From: Lewinella sp. IMCC34191
GTDB lineage: Bacteria; Bacteroidota; Bacteroidia; Chitinophagales; Saprospiraceae
Direction: 5' to 3'
Length of the DNA: 64,000 nucleotides
Assembly (NCBI RefSeq): GCF_003390935.1
Contig: NZ_QNQZ01000006.1
Location: 186,001 to 250,000, forward strand
Under the pieces are notes generated by a model. The model was not told the DNA's origin, made no database searches, and worked only from the letters and a program-made list of their open reading frames with translations. Made by a program: the position numbers and the translations under genes. Shown here piece by piece: positions 8,101 through 16,700 of the stretch (position 1 is its first letter; every line of letters begins with the position of its first letter).

Positions 8101-10658
8101 CCGGACTGGGATACGTAGCCACTCGGAGCCGTACAGGCAAGCACCGCGCTGGCGGTCAAACCGTAACCGTCGTTGTCCGTATCGACGTAGAATAAGGTGG
8201 CTTCACCAATGGTGGCGTCCGTATCGTCGCAGTCCTTCGCGTTCGTGACGTACCCGATCAGCTGGATGCATGACTCGACCCGCTGATTGGGGTCACCCAA
8301 TCCATCTTCGTCCGAGTCCTTGTAGTAGGTAACGGTATTCAAACCCTCGTCTACGTTGCCGTCACAGTTGTTATCCAGTCCGTCGCATATTTCGGGCGCG
8401 CCGGGATAGATCGAAGCGTTATCGTCATCGCAGTCGCCGGACTTATCCGCGTAGCCAGCGGGTTGGACGCAGACCGTAAGGGTGAATTCGGTGGTACCGT
8501 AGCCATCACCGTCATCGTCGAAATAGTAGGTGGATGCCTCACCGATGGATGCGTTCGTATCGTCGCAGTCGTCGCTATTAGAAACGTACCCTTCAGGTTT
8601 CGAACAGTCATCCGTGAAGTTATCCGGGTCACCCAAACCATCGCCGTCCACGTCAGCGTAGAAGGTGATTGAGGTTACGCCATCGTCTACACTACCGTTG
8701 CAGTCGTTATCGAGCCCGTCGCAGAGTTCGGTAGCGCCGGGATAGACGGTATTGTTGTTGTCGTCGCAGTCGCCCGCCAGCGCTACGTAGCCAATCGGGG
8801 CCGAGCAGGCGACAGCAAAATTGGAAGGGTCACCGTAGCCATCGTCATCCGTGTCGGCGTAAAACAGCGTCGCTTCGCCGATCGATGCGTTCGTGTCGTC
8901 GCAGTCCGAGTTGTCGTTGACGTAACCGACAGGCATCGAACAGTCCTCGACCGAGTTAAGGGGATCACCCAGGCCATCGCCGTCCGTGTCAGCGTAGAAG
9001 GTAAAGGTTGGTAAGCCTTCGTCTACACTACCGTTACAGTCGTTGTCGAGCCCATCACAGAGTTCGGGAGCGTCGGGATAGACCGTACCATCGGTGTCAT
9101 CGCAGTCGCCATCCAGCGCAACGTAGCCATCGGGGGCCGTACAGGCGGTAATCATCTGGGAAGTCTCGCCGAAACCATCACCGTCCGTATCGGCGTAGAA
9201 TTTGGTCGCTTTACCAATGGCCGCGTTACTGTCATCGCAGTCCGAGGCGTTGTTGACGTAGCCGAAGGGCTGGGAACAGGAAGCTATTGGCTTGGTTGGG
9301 TCACCAAAACCGTCACCATCTGCGTCGGCGTAGAAGGTAGCCACCGAAATTTCTTCATCGGTACTACCGTCACAATCGTTGTCTTTTCCATCACAGAGCT
9401 CGGGAGCGTCGGGGTAGACCGTATTGTCATTGTCGTCGCAATCGCCATCCAGCACTACATAGCCATTTGGAGGGGTACAGGCGGTGACCATCTCGGACCC
9501 ATTGCCATAACCATCATCGTCGTTGTCGGCGTAGAAGGTGGTCGCTTCACCGATGGCCGCGTCCGTGTCGTCGCAGTCATCATCGTTGTTGATATAACCT
9601 TCTGGTGCCGAGCAGTCATCGGTGGTGTTATTCGGGTCCCCGAGTCCGTCGCCGTCGGTATCCGCATAGTAGGTGAAATTCGGCAAGCCTTCGTCCACGC
9701 TTCCGTCGCAATCATTGTCTACGTCGTCGCAGCGTTCCGGAGCGCCGGGATAGACGGTGTCGTCGTTATCATTGCAATCATCCGCGTTTAAAACGTAGTT
9801 GGGTTGCGGGCTGCAAAAGTCCATCGGCGCACCGGGGTCTCCGAAGCTATCCCCGTCATTGTCCGCATAGTAGGTCTGTTTGGGCGCGGCTTCCAGTACC
9901 GTAACGGTGCTGGTTTCGCTACAGCCCGGCGTAGTAGAGGAAAGGGTGTATACCCCGGCCGCACTTACCGTGGGATTCGGACTGGAAGAAGTGAAGTTGT
10001 TCGGACCGGTCCACGCGTAGGTGCCCGTCGACGTTTCGCCGTCAAGCGTTACCGTTCCGCTTTCACAATCCAGTTGCTTGGGCTGATCACCGGCATTCGC
10101 GTCTACGGTACAATCGATGACCGGCGGGCCAATCTTGACAACGGCACCCGAATAGTTTTTCAGCACGCTTTGCCCTGCACTGGCCAGAATCGTCGGGCCG
10201 CCTTCACCGTCTACCAGGAAATTTACGTTGGCCGTTCCTTCCGCGACGGCCTCAAAGGCCACGGAGGCAAGGGGGAAACCGCCATCCGGAAATCCATCGA
10301 ACAGTCCGATGTTCAGAACGATGCTCCCTGACTCGTTATCCACTTCAGGGGAAATGATGTTGAAAAATCCGGATAGCGGCTTAATCGCTGATACCTGTAT
10401 CAGCCCTGGATCGAAAGAGAGGTACAGCGTAGCACCGTCGATCGCTATGGGGCTATTGTCTACCTCTATCTCAAGCGTGAAACCAGCGGGCAACGTTTCC
10501 GTAACCATGGTATTCGCCGGCGTTATGATCAGGTCCTGACTGGCGCCTCTTTGGACGCCCAGTAAGATGAATAAAGCCACGCACAGCAGCCTTCCCGCAA
10601 GGGATACGGCTCCCCTAGGGAGCGGTACGGGTGGAGAAATCGATAAAATGTGCTTCAT
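5178..10658 (-). CDS. Giant secreted protein: cohesin-like domain, MopE-type metal-binding repeats, CBM-like domains, T9SS sorting domain
   Basis: 1826 residues from the ATG at 10658. A hydrophobic signal peptide covers about residues 1-40. Residues ~42-178 have the pattern of a cohesin domain (IDGATLYLSFDPGLIQV, then a strand-rich tail). An Ig-like segment follows to ~260. Residues ~263-994 are seven ~112-residue repeats with YPGAPELCDGLDNDCDG and YADxDGDGxGD motifs, as in MopE-type putative metal-binding proteins; the Asp density suggests Ca binding. Four CBM6-like modules (~130 residues each, opening LEAEC..VG..WT) follow, with a PKD domain between the second and third. Residues ~1745-1826 (NLYPNPVADQLSF, then KPFIKL at the end) form a T9SS type A sorting domain, so export across the outer membrane and surface attachment are expected. 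It is the last gene of a three-gene minus-strand set. Confidence 0.85.
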   Translation of the reverse strand: MKHILSISPPVPLPRGAVSLAGRLLCVALFILLGVQRGASQDLIITPANTMVTETLPAGFTLEIEVDNSPIAIDGATLYLSFDPGLIQVSAIKPLSGFFNIISPEVDNESGSIVLNIGLFDGFPDGGFPLASVAFEAVAEGTANVNFLVDGEGGPTILASAGQSVLKNYSGAVVKIGPPVIDCTVDANAGDQPKQLDCESGTVTLDGETSTGTYAWTGPNNFTSSSPNPTVSAAGVYTLSSTTPGCSETSTVTVLEAAPKQTYYADNDGDSFGDPGAPMDFCSPQPNYVLNADDCNDNDDTVYPGAPERCDDVDNDCDGSVDEGLPNFTYYADTDGDGLGDPNNTTDDCSAPEGYINNDDDCDDTDAAIGEATTFYADNDDDGYGNGSEMVTACTPPNGYVVLDGDCDDNDNTVYPDAPELCDGKDNDCDGSTDEEISVATFYADADGDGFGDPTKPIASCSQPFGYVNNASDCDDSNAAIGKATKFYADTDGDGFGETSQMITACTAPDGYVALDGDCDDTDGTVYPDAPELCDGLDNDCNGSVDEGLPTFTFYADTDGDGLGDPLNSVEDCSMPVGYVNDNSDCDDTNASIGEATLFYADTDDDGYGDPSNFAVACSAPIGYVALAGDCDDNNNTVYPGATELCDGLDNDCNGSVDDGVTSITFYADVDGDGLGDPDNFTDDCSKPEGYVSNSDDCDDTNASIGEASTYYFDDDGDGYGTTEFTLTVCVQPAGYADKSGDCDDDNASIYPGAPEICDGLDNNCDGNVDEGLNTVTYYKDSDEDGLGDPNQRVESCIQLIGYVTNAKDCDDTDATIGEATLFYVDTDNDGYGLTASAVLACTAPSGYVSQSGDCDDDNDTIYPGAPELCDGLDNDCDGKVDEGVTSTTFYADVDGDGLGDPHNTLVDCSLPGGYVTNNNDCDDTNASIGAGITFYADVDGDGYGNAAFTTTACTAPEGYVAYSGDCDDTDGTVYPGAPELCDGLDNNCDGRADEGVSCSGKTSFWLEAECAAVGDAWTIVNGAEASNGSYVKVKSGRNASTTPPADVPANRVRFTIPDAVPGSFNLFARIGAPSGTEDSFWVRVNGGSWYRWSRGLIRTSGTDLAWNAYPGEQPVLTAGSNTIDFAYRENGAILDKIYLSQEGTLPSGMGSPATNCTDAPAFESTFWLEAECGDVGSAWTVVYDAAAANGQYAVVKGLNASAEAPADVSANRIRFRIPNAEAGDYDLFARVKAPSTGDDSYWVRVNGGSWYKWNGDIKTKVGFAWNAYTGPQVVLAEGANTVDFAYREDGTQLDKLYLSKSGMAPSGTGEAASNCGDAPTNQSPIAIASATPASGTSPLTVQLSSTGSYDPDGSIVSYVWTWDGGTATGPSPVEVFTTGEYAVSLTVVDNEGGTATDIVNVSVSSPTTTTSTFWLEAECATVGSQWTILNDPNASGGQYAVVKQVNSSSVPPADVAANRIRFHLANAEAGAYNLFARVKAPSTGDDSFWVRVNDGSWYRWNGDIKTKAGFAWNAYPGPVVSLVKGSNTIDFAYREDGTQLDKLYLSKSAVEPTGTGLPASNCGGTTPPATSVTLEAECANVGSDWTQLTATDASGGKSVVWTGKASMSTPPADLPANRIRFTAFNMEAGDYTLFARIFAPNRDSDSYWIRVNEGAWLKWSTRIKEGSAYYWNAYPSGVLTLSAGTNTIDFAYREANAALDKIHLDLDPTTPSGLGDPASNCVEAYVQQVPETQFAKEKVEAATSELNLYPNPVADQLSFNLASDYRGSVDVLLTDATGRTIRTLQIDKLSDELRQELQVGALPPGVYRLRVIEGDSHSIKPFIKL
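7675..9870 (-). repeat. Seven tandem in-frame repeats of about 336-339 bp (MopE-type)
   Basis: The recurring codons for CDGLDNDCDG-type motifs begin near 7707, 8048, 8386, 8719, 9056, 9391 and 9727, a period of 334-341 bases (112-113 codons). Copies have diverged at the DNA level but keep the Asp/Asn/Cys framework. Each copy carries two CDD-type acidic loops and one YPGAPELCDG core. Confidence 0.85.
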
Positions 10659-10728
10659 AGTATTATTAATTAGTATCGTTTAAAAGGCGAATACCGTGTA
10701 AAATCAAGGGCAATGCTCGTGATGGGCG

Positions 10729-13700
10729 TTATGGAATGAGCCCACTCGGAATTTCTCCGAATACATCGAAATTGGATACGAGCAGCGAGAAATCCAGTAT
10801 TTGAACCTCCCCCGTTCCGTCCAGATTCGCATTGGGGTTATAGCCCGCATCGCCGGGTTCCAGGCCGAAAGAATTGACCAGAGCGGAAAAGTCCAGGATA
10901 TTGACGTGGTTGTTGTTATTGATATCCCCGGTAAGTAGCTCGCCGGCGTCGTGGATATAGCCGCCACTGGTGATCGTGACGATATCGACTACCTGCAGGG
11001 CGTTCGGGTATTTAATAGCCAGTTCATACGTGCCCGGCGCAATATCATCGATTATCATCTCCCCGGCAGCATTAGCCGTTCCGATCAGATCGTAAACCGG
11101 GGTGGAGCCGCCTACCGGGTACAGTTTGACCGTATAGTCGCCACTGTAGTCCGACATACCCTGGCGGGTTACCGAAATCGTCAGGTCGGCAGGGCCGGCA
11201 TCTGGATCGTAGCGTAGCGTGATGACATTCGACGTAGTGCTCACCGCTTCATTCACCGCGTAGGGATCGGAAGAGGTGACCGCGATCAGCTGGTTGAGTC
11301 CGCCGTTCGGAGTCGAGTTTCCACTCGGAGTGGCCAGGAGGGTGACCGGGATGTCTACCGTACCACCGGAGCCGATTACACCGGAGTACTGCCCTTTGCC
11401 GGACATCGCTTCGTTGGCATAGTAGGTTTCGTCTGCTACATCGAAGGGCGGATCACCCGAGGCGATGAAGAGGCGAGAATCCATAACGAGCAAGGAAACG
11501 TAGTCCCCGGGCGTACCCGCAACCGTAACAACTTGGCTTGCACTACTTACCGTAGCCGGGGTGGTAGGCTGACCGACCACCGAAATGGTTGGAGCTGCCG
11601 GAGCGGTCGCCGTGACTACCGCCTGAGCTCCTCCGAGGCTGCCATCTTCGTAAAGACTGCTTACCAGGGTCGATCCGTTACTGAAGGTCACGGTGACCGT
11701 TGCGCCGATAAGTTCGTAGCCCGATACGGCTCCGGCATTACCTGCACCCTCGACCCCCTGAATACTATTCGGATCGATATCCGTCGTCATGGAGAAGCTC
11801 TCTCCCGGGTCGAAGTCGGTAAAGTTGGTGGTCAGTACGTCGAAGCCGCCGTTGCGGGGCGCCGAGAAAGAACTTACGCAGGGATCAGCAGGAGCGACGA
11901 GCCCAACGGTGCCCGCGGTGGGTCCGGCAGTGAAACACTGAGCGGTAGCATCTCCCCCCGAGCCGGTGGGATCGTACACCATGTCCGGAAGGATGCCGGT
12001 AGACAGATCAATCGAAACTCCCGTTACCGACAAGTTGCCGGTGGATTGGTTCGTGATCTGAATTTTGTCGCTCCCGCCGTAGGTAGTGGCATCAAGTCCG
12101 GCGCCGGGGGTGATCTCTACCAATACGCTAGGTTGGCCGAAGGGCGGCACTGTTTGATCGTAAAGAAGGGTGATCACGTTGGAAGTGGTACTTACGGGTT
12201 GATCCACTGCGTAGGGCACCGACGAAGCCACCGCAACGATCTGATTCAGCCCACCGTCGGGAGTCGCGTTGCCACTAGGCGTAGCCAGCAACGTTACGGG
12301 GATATCCACCGTACCGCCGGCACCGATCTGGGCGCTGTACATCGCCTTACCCGACATCGCTTCGTTGGCGTAGTAGGTGGGATCCGCTACGTCGAAGGGC
12401 GGGTCGCCGGAAGCAATGAAGAGGCGGGAATCCATAATCAGCAGGGAGACGTAGTCGCCCGGTGTACCGGACACCGTGATGGTCTGCTCGGCTTCACCTA
12501 CGGTGGCGGGAGTAGAAGGAACGTCCACTACGCTAATCACCGGTGCCGCCGGAGCATTGTCCGTTACGACGGCTTGACCACCGCCCAGGCTGCCGTCTTC
12601 GTACAGGCTGCTCACGACGGTGGAACCATCGCTGAAGGTCACCGTTACGGTCGCGCCCGTGATCTCATAGCCAGACACGGCTCCGGCATCCCCGGCACCG
12701 GGTACGCCCTGGATACTGTTGGGGTCCAGGTCGACCGAAAAGGTGAAGCTTTCACCCGGGTCGAAATCGGTGTACGCCGTGGTCAGCACATCGAAGCCAC
12801 CGTTGCGCGGACTACCGAAGGGAGTGGTACAGGCGTCGGATGGATTTATCAGTCCAACGGCGGCGGCGGTGCCTCCGGGCGTAAAGCACTGGGCGGTAGC
12901 GTCCCCCCCCGTTCCGGTGGGATCGAACACCATATCCGGTAAAATGCCGGTAGAGAGGTCAAAGGAGACTCCGGTAATCTGCAGGTTGCCGGTACTCTGG
13001 TTGGTGATCTGGAACTTATCGCTGCCCCCGTAGGTGGAAGCACCGAGTACGGCTCCCGGGGTGACCTCGATCAGTACGTTCGGCTGACCGGAGACGTTGT
13101 TGACCTTCACCCGCCATACTTCGGACGTATTGGAAAAACCATTCTCGCAGGAGCCGCCACCGTTGCGGGCCTGCACGGCGACCAAGTGGTAGATGTTTCC
13201 GCTGGCGTTGTCCGAAAGGGTGACGGGGATGTCAACCGTACCGTTGGAACCTACCACGGCGTCGAACTGCGCTACCGTCTGGGCTTTATTGGCCTCGAAC
13301 GACCCCGGGAAGGTACCGGGGCCTAGGTCCTCGATCGTGCTCTCCAGCACCAGCAGGGAGACCGCAGCATCGGGCGTACCGGTGATCCGTACGGTCTGGG
13401 CTTCTTCTTCCACGTTCGCGTCCACGAAGCCGGCTACGTTCGAGGTCCCACTAGCTCCGAGTAGCGTCAGGTCGGGGGCCGTATTCTCACTACCGGGGTA
13501 GAAATAGTTCGCCGACCCTACCCCACTATTTGGTTGAATACGAAACAGTTCCCCGGAAACGCTGGTCAACGTCTGTCCGTCCGAAAATTCTACGGTGACC
13601 GTAGATCCCGCCAGTTCCAGACCGGAAATCGCGCCCGCGTTGCCCGCACCGTTAAAGCCTTCGATGCTGGTAGGGTCGATGTCGATCGCGAGATTGACGC

Positions 13701-16700
13701 TTTCCCCCGGTTCGAAGTCATTGAAGTTAAGGTTCAGTACGGAATATCCTCCGTTGCCTACTTCGACTTCGCCCACGAAGGGGGCCGTGCAGTCCGGGTC
13801 GCCCCCCGCTCCGCCGTTGCCGGGGACGGTCAGGCCCACGCTACCGTCACCGCCGGTCTGGCTGGTGATGGTCAGACATTTTGCGGTGGCATCCCCCGCC
13901 GTACCGACCGGATCGAAGACCATATTCGGGTAGATCGCCGTACTGAGGTCAAAGCTGACCGAGGTGATCTGCTGTCCCTGCGAATTGTTCGTGATGATCA
14001 GTCCGTCGCTGAACGTACTTGCCGTGAGCAGATCGTTGCTGCCCGGATCGATGGCCACGTAGGCACAGGCAAAATCAGCGGGATTCACGACTACCGTGCG
14101 GATGACTTCCGTGGCCGCATTGCCGGCGGCATCCGTCACGTTGTAGGTTACGGCGTAGGTGCCGGCCACAAGCGTGTTGACGAAGTCACCGCCGACAACA
14201 ATCGAACCACTAAGATCACCATCGACGTTGTCCGATGCCGTGGCTCCGGGATCGACGTAGCTGTCGCCAACCGTGAGGTTGAGGGGATTGGCTCCCTGTA
14301 GCGCGATCACCGGAGGGGTAATATCATCGGCAGCCGAGATACCACAGATCTGGATTCCCTTCAGCGCTGGATTTTCCACGCCGTGGATAAACTCAATATC
14401 CAGGGTCCCGTCCGTAACCGTGAGGGTGGCTGAACGGGTGAAGGCGCCTTTCGGACCCGCAATGGCGTAGGGATCGATATTTTCGAATGCCGGCAATACG
14501 GTCCCTTCGATGGCTACATCAAACACCCGCTGATCGGGTCCGGTGATTCCGTTGAAGAGCTCGGCGAAGAGCAGCGTAACCTGCACCTCGGTCCCGGCGG
14601 CTACCGGAAATTCCCATTTCATCTCGGGATCGTTCCCGCCATCGTACCGTTCCGTATTAAACACGTCGGCGGGGGCCGAAGCGGGTACGGTGGGGTCTGT
14701 CATGATGATGTTGCCACTGTGGGCAGAACCGGAGGTACCGCTAAAGATTCCTCCGTCGCCCGACATCGCTGCCAAATAGGGAGAGTTCCCGGCAGTTCCG
14801 AAAGCTCCCAAGTCCGCACTCCAGGCCAGGGGGGTCGCGTCCGAGGAAGCCAATACATCCCCGCCGACGTTGATGCGGTACAGCGTATTTTCACATGGAT
14901 CGGGAAGCTCCACGCCGGGCGAAACGTTGACGATTCGTACGGCGTTACCGGTGTTTCCCGCCGCGTCACTGACGCTGTAGTTTACGGCGTAGCTACCGAC
15001 AGCATTTGTATTTACACCGGAAGCGTTAACGACAATACTTCCGGTCAGATCGCCGTCGACATTGTCGAATGCCGTAGCTCCGGGATCCGTGAAGCTTTGC
15101 CCCACCGTAAGGTTGAGGGGGTTATCGCCCTGCAGGGCAACTACGGGCGGGGTATTGTCCTCCCCACCGGATATGCCACAGATCTGAATGCCCTTCAGGG
15201 CCGGATTCTCCACGCCGTGGATAAACTCAATATCGAGTGTACCATCCGTAACCGTTAGGGTCGCGGAACGGGAGAAAGCACCCTTCGGACCCGCAATGGC
15301 GTAGGGGTCGATGTCGTCAAACGCCGGTAGTACGGTCCCTTCGATGGCTACGTCGAATACCCGTAGCCCGGCTTCATCGACCTGGCCGAACAGCTCGGCG
15401 AAGAGTAGCGTAACCTGTACCTCGGTGCCAGCGGCTACCGGAAATTCCCACTTCATTTCGGGGTCACTATCCAAATCGTACCGCTCCGTGTTGAAAACCG
15501 AGGCGGGGGCCGAGGCGGGAACCGTGGGATCCGTCATAACAATTTCGCCGGGGTGGGCTCCTCCGCCATCTCCGTTGTAGGTGCTGCCGCCGGTAGAATT
15601 CGCCACCAAATAAGGCGAGATGGCCCCATCGGGGAATTGCCCCTCATCACTGCTCCAGGCCAGGGGAGTTGCATCGGCGGAAGCTACTTCCATACCACCG
15701 ACGTTCACCCGGTACAGGGTATTCTCGCAGGGTTCGGGTAGCTCCAGGCCGGGCGATACATTAACGACCCGAACGGTAGTGGCCCTATTACCCGCTGCGT
15801 CGCTTACGCTGTATTGCACGGCATAGGACCCCACGGTAGTAACGTCTACCGCTGAATCGTCGATCTCGATGCTGGCCGTAAGGTCACCATCCACGTCGTC
15901 GAACGCCGTCGCCCCCAACTCCGTGTACCCTTCACCTACCGTAAGTTCGAGCGGGTTATCGCCGAGCAGGGTGATGACCGGCGACGTTGCGTCGGAAGCA
16001 TCGACCGTGAAGGTGACCATATCCTGCACGTGGCTGGTAGGATCATTCGGATCGGTTAAAAATTCCTCGTGGAACTGATTCGCCGTCCGGATCACAATGG
16101 TGTTCACGCCGTCCGTAATGCCATCCGCCGAGCCAAGGTCCCAGAACGTTTGACCGGGGGCGGATCCCGTAGATATCCGACTGTCGTAGTCTATGTTGTT
16201 GAGGTCGGGAGGATTGACGTAGAGGTGGAAGTGTTCCGCCAGGTCGTACAACATGTTAGTGGCCGTCCATTCCACCCGCAGGTTCGTACTCCCCACCGTA
16301 GCGCCACTCCCTGGGGAGGTAAGTGTTACATCCGGACTGGACACCGTAACGATCACCGCGTCGGACCCCGTCAGACCTCCATTATCGGTAACCGAAGCGG
16401 TGATGGCCTGGCTTCCCGGCGTAACTAATCGACCGGTAATGCTGGCGCCGATGCCATTCACCGGGTTCGTAGAAAACTGAATGTCGCTGGAAGTCCACTC
16501 TAACTCACCCGCCAGTCCGCTTTCTTCGGTATCCGTAACCGTCCCGCTTAGGGAAATATTCGTCCCCCGCGTTACCGTAGCGCCACTCGTCGGGTTGACA
16601 ATGGCAACTACCGGGGTCGTATTGTCAACTACTGAGTTGATCGTAACGAGGGTGGATGTAGTCGTAGCCGAGCCATCGGAGGCGACGGCCGTCAGCGCAT

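Noticed and set aside
7675-9870. Regular repeats considered as a CRISPR array
   Set aside because: Period is ~336 bases, copies are diverged and in frame, and they encode a MopE-type acidic domain.
11533-12942. A 469-codon plus-strand open frame within the giant genes
   Set aside because: Antisense to the long protein repeats; composition is Arg/Gly/Ser-rich and it repeats itself only because the real gene does.
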